DNA from: Thermanaeromonas sp. C210
Lineage (GTDB): Bacteria; Bacillota; DSM-521; Neomoorellales; Neomoorellaceae
DNA length: 64,000 nt
Assembly: GCF_013167955.1 (NCBI RefSeq)
Contig: NZ_BLWF01000001.1
Span: 248,001 to 312,000, forward strand
Direction: 5' to 3'
The translations under genes were made by a program, and so were the position numbers. This document shows, piece by piece, positions 1 to 7,692 of the stretch (within the stretch, counting starts at the first letter, position 1; every line of letters starts with the position of its first letter). The notes beneath the pieces were generated by a model. The model did not search any database. It had not been told where the DNA came from and saw only the letters and a list, made by a program, of their open reading frames with translations.

Positions 1-339
1 ACCCGCATCCCCTCCAAATATTTAATGCCGGTGGTCTTGCTCTTCTGCATTGTAGGGGCCTATGCCGATAATAACAACATTTTTGATGTATGGGTTATGT
101 TAGGCGCGGGAGCAGCGGGATATTTAATGCGAAAATACGAATACGATCCTGCTCCCCTCCTCATCGGCCTGGTAATGGGCCCCATCATGGAACGCTCTCT
201 CCGGCAGGCCCTGATTATGGGCCGCGGCGATCTGGCCATCTTTACGGCGTCGCCCATTTCCCTCATAATGTACGGCATGGCGCTGGCCCTGGTTATTTTC
301 ATGGCCGTTAAGAAGCCCAGGGTGCTAAGGGCTGACTGA
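1..339 (+). CDS. TctA-family tripartite tricarboxylate transporter permease, C-terminal part
   Basis: The reading frame is open from the first base of the window, so only the last 112 residues or so of the gene are visible. The fragment reads RIPSKYLMPVVLLFC, then VGAYADNNNIFDVWVM and LIGLVMGPIMERSLRQAL. These are the conserved C-terminal segments of TctA, the large membrane subunit of tripartite tricarboxylate transporters, which take up citrate-like or other carboxylates with a periplasmic binding protein. Three hydrophobic stretches and a short basic tail are seen. The substrate cannot be told from this part, and the partner genes (TctB, TctC) would lie to the left of the window. The next gene starts 14 bases downstream, so the two are probably co-transcribed. 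Confidence 0.85.
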   Translation, partial: TRIPSKYLMPVVLLFCIVGAYADNNNIFDVWVMLGAGAAGYLMRKYEYDPAPLLIGLVMGPIMERSLRQALIMGRGDLAIFTASPISLIMYGMALALVIFMAVKKPRVLRAD

Positions 340-353
340 GCTGGGGCAGGCGG

Positions 354-1652
354 ATGGGGAGGCAGAGTGCTTTGCAGGGGAGAACAAGCCTTGGGCTTTA
401 CGCCCTTCAGTGGGTGGTCTTCCACCTGGGGGTCATGGTTTCCGTACCTGTGATCGTGGGCCCTGCCCTGGGCATGAACACCTTGGAAATAGCCAGGTTA
501 AGCCAGACGATTTTTTTCCTCACCGGCCTGGCGAGTTTGCTGCAGGTCAAGTTCGGCCATGGGGTATTGCTGGTGGAAGGGCCGGCGGCTCCCTGGTGGG
601 TCGCCTATGTGCTTTTGGGCGGTATGGCGGCGGAAATGGGAAGACCACCGGCATTGGTCCGGACCGATATTGGAGGCGCCATGATGGCCGTGGGCCTTAT
701 CTTTACCCTTATGGGGTGGGCACGGTTGATCACCAGGTGGCGTTTCTTTTTTACCCCCCGCATCACCGGGGTGCTCCTCACACTATTGGGATTACAGATG
801 GGGGGCGTGGGAGTTAGAGGCCTTGTCGGCGGGGGAACAAAGCTTTTTATAATCGGGCTTCTGACTCTACTAACGGTGATCTACCTCGCCCTGAAGGGCA
901 GGGGCATCCTCAAACAAGGGGCCTTTGTGGCAGGTGTAGCCCTGGGATGGTTGTTGAGCCTGGTGACGGGCTCTTCTTTCATACCACCCGTGAAAGATGT
1001 GGCGCTGATGTCCCTACCTTCTCTTTTTCCCTGGGGCCCTCCTACTTTTGATTGGGGAACCCTATTTTCCCTGGTCCTGCTGGGTATACTTCTGGTACCA
1101 AACGTAATTGGCAGCCTCTCGGCCTGGGAAGCCGCTGCAGGTGACGGGTTGCCCGCTAACAAATATGACCGGGCCCTGGCCGCCAGCGGTGCGGCGAACC
1201 TCCTGAGTGGGGTGGGGGGCGGTGTCGGGACCATTCCCTTTGCCATCTCCGCCGGCCTGGTATCCGTTACGGGGAATACGGAAAAGCGGCCCTTTATCCT
1301 GGCCTGCATATTGTTTATGGCCATGGGGTTATTTCCTCCCCTGGGAGGGCTCATAGGAAGTATTCCCCAGCCGGTGGCGGCGGCGGTGTTGCTGGTTTCC
1401 GGCAGTTCCTTGGTCGAGATCGGCCTTAAAGACCTGTTGCGGGAGGAAGGTGGCTTGCGGGGGACCTTCATAATTGGATTAAGTCTTTTGTCCGGTGTGG
1501 GGGTCATGTTATTACCTGCATCCTACTGGGCAAGGGTGCCGGCCTGGGCGGCGGGGGCCCTGAGCAATGCGGTTATCGTGGGCACGCTGGCCGGTATTTT
1601 ACTGGAACACGTTGTCCTCAGGGAAAAGGGAGAAAGGAGCCGGGCGACTTAA
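354..1652 (+). CDS. Uracil/xanthine permease family (NCS2) transporter
   Basis: A 432-residue polytopic membrane protein with about 12 hydrophobic segments and a short basic tail. The N-terminal segment (YALQWVVFHLGVMVSVPVIVG) and the later SGVGGGVGTIPFAISAGLVSVTGN stretch match the nucleobase:cation symporter-2 fold, where the second is the substrate-site signature region. The family imports uracil, xanthine, urate or related purines and pyrimidines by ion symport at the cytoplasmic membrane. The exact substrate is not evident. It follows the TctA fragment after 14 bases and is followed by a long stem-loop terminator, so it looks like the last gene of that transcript. Confidence 0.8.
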   Translation: MGRQSALQGRTSLGLYALQWVVFHLGVMVSVPVIVGPALGMNTLEIARLSQTIFFLTGLASLLQVKFGHGVLLVEGPAAPWWVAYVLLGGMAAEMGRPPALVRTDIGGAMMAVGLIFTLMGWARLITRWRFFFTPRITGVLLTLLGLQMGGVGVRGLVGGGTKLFIIGLLTLLTVIYLALKGRGILKQGAFVAGVALGWLLSLVTGSSFIPPVKDVALMSLPSLFPWGPPTFDWGTLFSLVLLGILLVPNVIGSLSAWEAAAGDGLPANKYDRALAASGAANLLSGVGGGVGTIPFAISAGLVSVTGNTEKRPFILACILFMAMGLFPPLGGLIGSIPQPVAAAVLLVSGSSLVEIGLKDLLREEGGLRGTFIIGLSLLSGVGVMLLPASYWARVPAWAAGALSNAVIVGTLAGILLEHVVLREKGERSRAT

Positions 1653-1671
1653 AGTCCCTTTTCTCGACTAG

Positions 1672-1755
1672 CCGGCACCGCCCAGGGCAGTTACCCGGGC
1701 GTCACCAGCAGATAAGGGTGCGTCCGGGCCCTGCCCTGGCCGGTGCTTTATTTTT
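1672..1755 (+). terminator. Long stem-loop with U-tract
   Basis: The arms CACCGCCCAGGGCAG and CTGCCCTGGCCGGTG pair almost completely. An inner hairpin sits in the loop, and TTTATTTTT follows the 3' arm. It lies 20 bases after the NCS2 permease gene and is best read as its rho-independent terminator. Confidence 0.75.
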
Positions 1756-1832
1756 GCTGCCGGCTCAAGTAGGGGTATAAATGGCGGCTTTGACGGAAAT
1801 ACTCAAAAACACATGACCATCCTTGCCAATGC

Positions 1833-1860
1833 TTGCCTTATGTTGGGATAGTAGTATAAT
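1833..1860 (+). promoter_or_regulatory. Sigma-A-like promoter for the CoA activase genes
   Basis: TTGCCT (1833-1838) and TATAAT (1855-1860) are separated by 16 bases. They stand 27 bases before the GTG start of the next gene, which has the site AAGGGGGTGA upstream. Confidence 0.55.
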
Positions 1861-1886
1861 TAGGCTTAGCAAGGGGGTGACGCAGA

Positions 1887-4100
1887 GTGGCATGTCGAAT
1901 AGGTATACCGCGAGGGCTGGCCTACTATTATTTTTTTCCCTTTATAGAGGGTTTCCTTAAGGCTTTGGGGGCGGAGGTGGTGGTTTCTCCCCCCAGCGAC
2001 GGGAAAACCTTGCAAGATATGGTGCACTGTCCGACGGATGAGCCCTGCGTGTCGGTGAAGCTTTATTTCGCCCATGCCAAGAGGCTGCTGGACATGGGCG
2101 TGGACTACTTATTCATACCTGTTTTATCGAGCGTGGACAAGAGCAATTACTGTTGTCCCAAGCTCATCGGTGCGGCGGCCATGATTAAGAACGGCCTGGG
2201 CTTGGAGGACGGGCAGGTGCTGGCTCCGGAATGGAATGAGCGCGAAAGGCCGGGGTTATGGGAGGCAAGTTTAAAGGAAATAGCAGCCCGGCTGGGAGCT
2301 GATGAGGAAAGGGCAGCTTTAGCCATCCAGGCGGGAAAGGAAAAACAGGCGGCCTACCACCTGCTTACCCGCCAGCACCTTACGGTCCCCGAAGCTTACC
2401 AGAAGCTGGCTGGCCACAGCCGGAGGTCCAAGCGCCGTTTTGACCCTCTGGCCGAATATAACCGGGAAGAGGTTATAGGCGTCTTAGGTCACCCCTACAT
2501 ACTGTACGATATGGTGGGCCACAATGTAGTAGACCGCCTGCGGGAGTACGGGCAGGTCGTTACTTATGAAATGGTACCCGAAGAAGAAGCCCTGCGGGAA
2601 GCGGCAAGCCTGATAGAAGGAGAAAGGCTGTGGTTTTTCGAGGCCCGTCTCCTGGGAGCGGGCCTGTACCTCCTGCGCCACGGCCTGGTGAACAAGCTCG
2701 TTATGGTAGAAGCCTTTTCCTGCGGGCCCGCTTCGGTTATCGAATCCTTCCTGGAAGCGGAGGCGGAGAAGAGGGGAGTACCCTTCCTTCTGTTAACGGT
2801 GGACGAGCATACCGGCGAAGCGGGGTTTGTTACCAGGCTGGAGGCTTTTCTGGATACCAGTGGGGCCAAAAGGGGAAAACAGGAGCAGCAACCGGCCGGC
2901 CCCGCCGCAGGGGCGATGGGTGCGACCCCTTACCCAGTGCCTCCCCCTCGCCGGGTGGAGCTTAAAGTGGGTGCCCCGGGAATGGGGCTGCTGGATATCG
3001 CCCTGGAAACCGTAATGGCCGAATGCGGGATAGAAATGCTCCCTACCCCGCCGGTATCCAAGACCGTTGTTGAGCTGGGAAAGGAGCTGGCCCCTGAATT
3101 CATTTGTTATCCCATGGTGACTACCCTGGGCCAGATGAGAGCCCTCCTGGAAGCAGGGGCCAACACCATCATCATGGTCGGCGGCAAGGGGCGCTGCCGC
3201 CTCGGCTGGTACGCCCAGCTGCAGGAGCTACTGTTGAAGCGCCGGGGAAGGGAATTCCAGATGATTATAGTGGATTCTCCCGTCCCCCTGAGGACTAACT
3301 GGGGTTCATTTCGGGAGACCCTGCGGCGGGCTACGGGGAATGCCCCCCTCTGGAGAATTGCCAAGGGGTTGTATCTGGGGTATCACAAGATGGCCGCCCT
3401 GGACCGGGGCGAGGTTTGGCTGCGCCGTAAAAGGGCCTATGAACAGGATAGGGGAGGGGCGGACAAGGCCTGGCGGCGGTTCGTGCGTCACATCCGGGCG
3501 GCGGACGGCGTGGGGCAGGTGAAAAAGATCCTCGCGGATTTCCGGGAAGAGCTCCAGGCCATGCCGGAAGAGGATTGCCGTCCCTTACGGGTTAAAATCG
3601 TAGGAGAGATTTATACCGTCTTAGAGAGTTTCGTAAACCAGGAAATCGAGCACTTCCTGGCCTCCCGGCCGGGCTTGAGGGTTGAGGTGGTGCGGGATCT
3701 GAGCGCCAGCCAGTGGTTTGATCTTCATGTATTGCACAAGAAGGCCGCCCGGGAGCACCATCAGCGGGTGATCGGAGCTGCGGAGCCCTACCTACCGGTA
3801 TCCGTGGGCGGACACGGGCAGGAAAGCGTCGGCGAGCTGGTATTGGCGCGGGAAGAAGGTTTTGACGGCGTCATCCATCTCCTTCCCTTCACTTGTATGC
3901 CGGAAACGGTTGCCCAGAATATCATGGTGCCTTTGAGCCAAAAATTGGATATCCCCTTTCTCTCCCTGATCATCAACGAGCAAACGGGTACCGCAGGATG
4001 GGAAACGAGGTTGGAAGCTTTCCTGGAAGTCCTGGTGGAGAGGCGGGCCAAGGAACCCGCCGGTGGAGGTGAGCCAGTTGGATTGCTTTTTGGGTATTGA
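1887..4100 (+). CDS. Two-part acyl-CoA dehydratase activase-related protein (DUF2229 plus HgdB-like half)
   Basis: A 737-residue protein starting at GTG behind AAGGGGGTGA. Residues 1-330 are a DUF2229 domain, with IGIPRGLAYYYFFPF, the Cys motif HCPTDEPCVSVKLYFAHAK and SNYCCPKLIG. These Cys residues are typical of the Fe-S family related to 2-hydroxyacyl-CoA dehydratase. After a Pro/Ala/Gly-rich linker (about 325-350), residues 350-737 form a second, related half with FICYPMVTTLGQMRALLEAG and GGKGRCRLGWY. The BcrA/HgdC-type ATPase gene overlaps its end. Established: such proteins accompany CoA-dependent activases that inject electrons into Fe-S dehydratases or reductases. Inferred: the pair forms a radical-type activation complex of unknown target. 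No dehydratase gene is adjacent. Confidence 0.75.
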   Translation: MACRIGIPRGLAYYYFFPFIEGFLKALGAEVVVSPPSDGKTLQDMVHCPTDEPCVSVKLYFAHAKRLLDMGVDYLFIPVLSSVDKSNYCCPKLIGAAAMIKNGLGLEDGQVLAPEWNERERPGLWEASLKEIAARLGADEERAALAIQAGKEKQAAYHLLTRQHLTVPEAYQKLAGHSRRSKRRFDPLAEYNREEVIGVLGHPYILYDMVGHNVVDRLREYGQVVTYEMVPEEEALREAASLIEGERLWFFEARLLGAGLYLLRHGLVNKLVMVEAFSCGPASVIESFLEAEAEKRGVPFLLLTVDEHTGEAGFVTRLEAFLDTSGAKRGKQEQQPAGPAAGAMGATPYPVPPPRRVELKVGAPGMGLLDIALETVMAECGIEMLPTPPVSKTVVELGKELAPEFICYPMVTTLGQMRALLEAGANTIIMVGGKGRCRLGWYAQLQELLLKRRGREFQMIIVDSPVPLRTNWGSFRETLRRATGNAPLWRIAKGLYLGYHKMAALDRGEVWLRRKRAYEQDRGGADKAWRRFVRHIRAADGVGQVKKILADFREELQAMPEEDCRPLRVKIVGEIYTVLESFVNQEIEHFLASRPGLRVEVVRDLSASQWFDLHVLHKKAAREHHQRVIGAAEPYLPVSVGGHGQESVGELVLAREEGFDGVIHLLPFTCMPETVAQNIMVPLSQKLDIPFLSLIINEQTGTAGWETRLEAFLEVLVERRAKEPAGGGEPVGLLFGY

Positions 4101-5100
4101 TGTGGGCAGTGTCAGCAGCAAGATAGTAGCCATAGGACCCGAGAAGGAGCTCCTCTTTGAAACGTATCTTCGCACCCACGGCGGGCCCATCGAAGCCCTC
4201 CAGACCGGCTTTAGGCAACTCCAGGAAAAATTGCCCCACGCCCGGGTGCTGGCGGTGGGGACCACCGGTTCTGGCCGCCACCTGGCCGCAGCCATGGTGG
4301 GAGCGGATACCATTAAGAACGAGATTACTGCCCATGCCGTGGCCGCGCGGCACGTGAACCCGGAGGTTCGAACGGTAATCGATATCGGGGGTCAGGATTC
4401 CAAGATCATCTACCTCAAAGACGGAGTGTCCCGGGGCTTCAACATGAATAGTGTGTGTGCGGCGGGGACGGGCTCCTTTTTGGATCACCAGGCTACGCGC
4501 TTGAACATCCCCATTGAAAAGTTCGGCGAGCTGGCCTTAAAGTCCAAAAACCCCGTGCGTATTGCCGGACGGTGCGGGGTTTTTGCCGAATCGGACCTCA
4601 TAAGTAAACAGCAGATGGGCTACAGCAAAGAGGACTTGATCGCCGGCCTGTGCCTGGCCCTGGCCCGTAACTACCTCACCAATGTGGCCCGCGGCCGGAA
4701 GATCGAGCCGGTGGTCCTTTTCCAGGGCGGGGTGGCGGCCAACGTGGGCTTAAGGGCCGCCTTTGAGACCTTGCTGGGCCTGCCCGTGGTGGTTCCCCCC
4801 CATTTCCGGGTCATGGGCGCCCTGGGGGCCGCCCTCCTGGCGCGGGAGCGCTGGCTGAAACACGGGGGCACCAGCAAGTTCCGCGGTGTGGCGGCCATTG
4901 CCACCTTCCGCTGCACGCCCCGAAGTTTCATCTGCAACGACTGCGCCAACAGCTGCGAGATCAGTGAGCTCTATGTTCGCGGAGAGCTGGTAGGCCGCTG
5001 GGGAAGCCGCTGCGGCAAATGGGCCAATTTAAACCTATCCTCGGCGGACCGGGAAGACCAGCGGGAACACAGGTTGGTCCTACTGCGCCCCGGCGCCTGA
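4063..5100 (+). CDS. BadF/BadG/BcrA/BcrD-family CoA enzyme activase (ATPase)
   Basis: A 345-residue ASKHA-fold ATPase. FLGIDVGSVSSKIVAIG is the phosphate-1 loop, TTGSGRHLAAAMVGAD follows, DIGGQDSKII is the phosphate-2 motif, and NSVCAAGTGSFLDHQ plus RCGVFAESD carry the Cys residues that hold the [4Fe-4S] cluster between two subunits in HgdC-type activases. A Cys-rich tail (CNDCANSCEI) follows. The family hydrolyses ATP to drive low-potential electron transfer to a dehydratase or reductase. The GTG start overlaps the preceding gene by 38 bases; a TTG at 4078 is an alternative. The overlap implies translational coupling and a shared complex. Confidence 0.85.
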   Translation: MEVSQLDCFLGIDVGSVSSKIVAIGPEKELLFETYLRTHGGPIEALQTGFRQLQEKLPHARVLAVGTTGSGRHLAAAMVGADTIKNEITAHAVAARHVNPEVRTVIDIGGQDSKIIYLKDGVSRGFNMNSVCAAGTGSFLDHQATRLNIPIEKFGELALKSKNPVRIAGRCGVFAESDLISKQQMGYSKEDLIAGLCLALARNYLTNVARGRKIEPVVLFQGGVAANVGLRAAFETLLGLPVVVPPHFRVMGALGAALLARERWLKHGGTSKFRGVAAIATFRCTPRSFICNDCANSCEISELYVRGELVGRWGSRCGKWANLNLSSADREDQREHRLVLLRPGA

Positions 5101-5122
5101 GCCGGGGCATAAAATTTGTCAA

Positions 5123-5400
5123 CCTGGCCGTACCATGAGTTATTCCCACTTTCAAGCCTAGGCCTGCTTGGCTTTCGCTCGCTCCAGAAACCCTCGCGGG
5201 CCAAACTTTCACTCAGCCTGAAAGCTTGAGGCGGACTTCCCGGCAAATTCGACACACGGCTCAGTTGCCGGCCGCAGGCCTCTTTAGGCCTCGGGTCCGC
5301 CTCCGCTTATCATATTCGTGAAGTTTGGCAGCCGCTCGGGCTTAGTCGCTCGCTTGCAAGCCAAGGCAGGCCTCTCCCCAGAAAGTGGGGATAACCCAGG
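5123..5400. mobile_element. MITE-like noncoding repeat, copy A
   Basis: A noncoding block whose reverse complement recurs at 56412-56678. Shared segments include GGCTTTCGCTCGCTCCAGAA, GCGGACTTCCCGGCAAATTC, TCGGGTCCGCCTCCGCTT and GAAGTTTGGCAGCCGCTCGG. Its ends are imperfect inverted repeats of each other: the left has TATTCCCACTTTC and AGGCCTGC, and the right end read backwards has TTATCCCCACTTTC and AGGCCTGC. The left terminus carries a short insertion and no target duplication is visible, so this copy looks older than copy B. It has no coding capacity and fills the gap before coaD. Confidence 0.75.
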
Positions 5401-5501
5401 ACCGTGCCTGCGGGAGCCCTGGCGTAAGATGCCGTGGCAGAAGCCGATATAGGAGATAGGCGGGCCGGAGCGCGGTGACAAAACCCAGGAGGTGGTGCGC
5501 C

Positions 5502-5999
5502 TTGCGGGTGGCAGTTTACCCGGGAACCTTCGATCCCATTACCAACGGGCACCTGGACGTGATTAAACGGTCGTGTAAGCTCTTTGACCGGGTGATCATC
5601 GGTGTGGCGCGGGATAACTACAAGAACCCCCTTTTTTCCCTGGAAGAACGAGTGGCGCTGGTGCGGGAAGTGACGCGGGATATCGCCGGGGTGGAGGTCA
5701 AGGCCTTTCAGGGCTTGCTCATGGATTTCGTGCGCCGGGAAGGCGCCTGCGCCGTAATCCGGGGATTGAGGGCCGTGTCCGATTTCGAGTACGAGTTTCA
5801 GATGTCCATTATGAACAAGAAGTTGGCCGAAGAGGTGGAGACGGTGTTTCTTATGACCGCCACCGAGTATTCCTTCCTGACTTCCAGTATAATCCGCCAG
5901 GTAGCCTCCTTGGGCGGCTGCATCCGGGGGCTGGTCCCGCCGGCGGTCGAGATGGCCTTATATGAAAAATTTAATCTGGCCGAGAAATACAGGGTCTAG
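5502..5999 (+). CDS. coaD: Phosphopantetheine adenylyltransferase
   Basis: A 165-residue CoaD with the usual length and motifs. AVYPGTFDPITNGHLDVI contains the nucleotidyltransferase TNGH site (residues 16-19), VIRGLRAVSDFEYEFQM is the conserved middle segment, and ATEYSFLTSSIIRQ is the ISSTxIR-like motif. It transfers AMP from ATP to 4'-phosphopantetheine, the penultimate step of coenzyme A synthesis in the cytosol. The TTG at 5502 is chosen because AGGAGGTGG lies 7 bases upstream and the protein then starts LRVAVYPG as in the family. Frames opening further upstream add residues the family lacks. A hairpin terminator follows. Confidence 0.95.
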   Translation: MRVAVYPGTFDPITNGHLDVIKRSCKLFDRVIIGVARDNYKNPLFSLEERVALVREVTRDIAGVEVKAFQGLLMDFVRREGACAVIRGLRAVSDFEYEFQMSIMNKKLAEEVETVFLMTATEYSFLTSSIIRQVASLGGCIRGLVPPAVEMALYEKFNLAEKYRV

Positions 6000-6033
6000 T
6001 AATAAGGGACAACATATTTATCATATATTGAGG

Positions 6034-6062
6034 GCAGGTTGACGAAACCTGCTTATTTTTTT
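6034..6062 (+). terminator. Terminator after coaD
   Basis: The stem GCAGGTT/AACCTGC has a five-base loop and is followed by TTATTTTTTTC, 35 bases after the coaD stop. Confidence 0.85.
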
Positions 6063-6177
6063 CTTCGATCAGGCCAAATAACTATTCTACCAAGACCAAT
6101 AATGTTATATAATATCCCTGTAAGAGGAGAAATAGTATAGCATAATTAGTATACATAAAAAAGGAGGGTTCCGTTTC

Positions 6178-7323
6178 ATGGCCGATAAATTAACCTTGAG
6201 CGTAATTAAAGCAGATATCGGGGGCTGTGTCGGGCACTCCGGTGTCCATCCCCGGCTTCTGGATACAGCTAGGCAGGCGCTGGCCGAAAGCGATTTACTG
6301 GTGGATTTCCACGTGGCCCACGTGGGGGACGATATCAATCTCATAATGACCCACCGCCGGGGAGTGGACTGCCCGGAAATCCATCACCTCGCCTGGAATA
6401 CCTTTTTGCGGTGTACTGAGGTGGCCCGCGAGCTCAAGCTCTACGGCGCCGGGCAGGACCTTCTCTCCGACGCCTTCTCGGGCAACGTAAAGGGCATGGG
6501 CCCGGGAGTGGCGGAGATGGAATTCGAAGAACGGAAGAGCGAACCGGTTATCGTTTTTATGGCCGACAAAACCGAGCCCGGGGCCTGGAATCTTCCCCTG
6601 TATAAAATGTTTGCCGACCCCTTCAACACCATCGGGCTGGTCATCGACCCCAAGATGCACCAGGGCTTCCGCTTCGAAGTCTACGATATGATCGAAAACA
6701 AAAAAGTGGTCTTTTCCCTGCCAGAGGAAATGTATGATCTTTTGGTGTTCATAGGAGCTCCGGGCCGCTATGCTATACGGGCCGTCTATTCCAAGGCCAC
6801 CGGAGAAATGGCCGCGGTGTCCAGCACCCAGCGTTTGAACCTCATGGCCGGCCGCTACGTGGGTAAGGACGATCCGGTCTGTATTGTCCGGTGCCAGAAC
6901 GGCCTGCCGGCGGTGGGGGAGGCTTTAGAGCCCTTCACTAATCCCCACCTGGTGGCCGGGTGGATGCGCGGCTCTCATACGGGGCCCTTGATGCCGGTAT
7001 CGGTGGCCAATGCCGTCCCGACACGCTTTGACGGACCGCCACGGGTGGTGGCCCTGGGCTTCCAGCTGGCCAACGGCAAGCTGGTGGGCCCGCAGGACTT
7101 CTTTGCCGACGTAGCCTTCGACCGTGCGCGTCAGACCGCCAATGAAATTGCGGATTATCTCCGGCGGCTGGGCCCCTTTGAACCCCACCGGCTCCCCTTG
7201 GAGGATATGGAGTATACTACCATGCCGGAAGTAATGTCCCGGCTCCGCCATCGCTTCATCAAGGTGGGAGCGGAAACCCAGGCCGAAGTAGCGGCTGCGC
7301 GGGAAGAGCTGGGAGCCAAATAA
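6178..7323 (+). CDS. fbp: Bifunctional fructose-1,6-bisphosphate aldolase/phosphatase (class V FBPase)
   Basis: A 381-residue protein of the archaeal-type FBP aldolase/phosphatase family, full length. Recognisable segments are LSVIKADIGGCVGHSGVHP at the N-terminus, HVGDDINLIMTH, YGAGQDLLSDAFSGNVKGMGPG, MADKTEPGAWNLPLYKMFADPFNT, and FDGPPRVVALGFQLANGKLVGP. The enzyme is known to make FBP from triose phosphates and dephosphorylate it to fructose 6-phosphate at one Mg-dependent site, forcing carbon toward gluconeogenesis. It is typical of archaea and deep-branching thermophilic bacteria, which supports an autotrophic or acetogenic thermophile. AAAGGAGGG lies 8 bases before the ATG, and a strong terminator follows. 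Confidence 0.95.
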   Translation: MADKLTLSVIKADIGGCVGHSGVHPRLLDTARQALAESDLLVDFHVAHVGDDINLIMTHRRGVDCPEIHHLAWNTFLRCTEVARELKLYGAGQDLLSDAFSGNVKGMGPGVAEMEFEERKSEPVIVFMADKTEPGAWNLPLYKMFADPFNTIGLVIDPKMHQGFRFEVYDMIENKKVVFSLPEEMYDLLVFIGAPGRYAIRAVYSKATGEMAAVSSTQRLNLMAGRYVGKDDPVCIVRCQNGLPAVGEALEPFTNPHLVAGWMRGSHTGPLMPVSVANAVPTRFDGPPRVVALGFQLANGKLVGPQDFFADVAFDRARQTANEIADYLRRLGPFEPHRLPLEDMEYTTMPEVMSRLRHRFIKVGAETQAEVAAAREELGAK

Positions 7324-7371
7324 TCCGGACCACCCATAAATAGGCTATCAACCACCCTTTCCCGTATGAGG

Positions 7372-7416
7372 GACGGGGGAGTTGCCACGTCACGGGGCAG
7401 CTCCCCCGTCTTTTTT
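7372..7416 (+). terminator. Terminator after fbp
   Basis: The perfect 10-bp stem GACGGGGGAG/CTCCCCCGTC is followed by TTTTTT. Confidence 0.9.
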
Positions 7417-7622
7417 GTATGGCCAGCAGGAAAGGGCCCCGTATCTCACAAAAAAGGTGATATTATATAACAGAAAATGTGATATCATTGAGCGGCTGGG
7501 CAGGGGGGATTGCCGCTTTGTAGAACCCATGTTAAGGCCGGGGCCCTTCAGGAAGGATAGGCCGGCCGAACCAACAATTATTGCCGGGCATAAGATAATA
7601 AAAGCCGTGCGGTAAATTGGTC

Positions 7623-7651
7623 TTGCATTCTCGTCAGCTTTATGATGTAAT
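7623..7651 (+). promoter_or_regulatory. Probable promoter of the PLP decarboxylase gene
   Basis: TTGCAT and TGTAAT are separated by 17 bases, 41 bases before the chosen start. The match to consensus is moderate. The interval 7417-7622 has no convincing gene. Confidence 0.4.
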
Positions 7652-7692
7652 TTATCTTGTTCGCCAGTAGGTAGTGGAGGGTGAGGGCCAAG

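Noticed and set aside
5123-5400. MITE copy A as a riboswitch or leader RNA of coaD
   Set aside because: The same unit occurs inverted at 56.4 kb with a target duplication, which fits a mobile repeat better than a coaD leader.
7382-7615. 77-aa frame between fbp and the decarboxylase
   Set aside because: It starts inside the fbp terminator and shows no domain.
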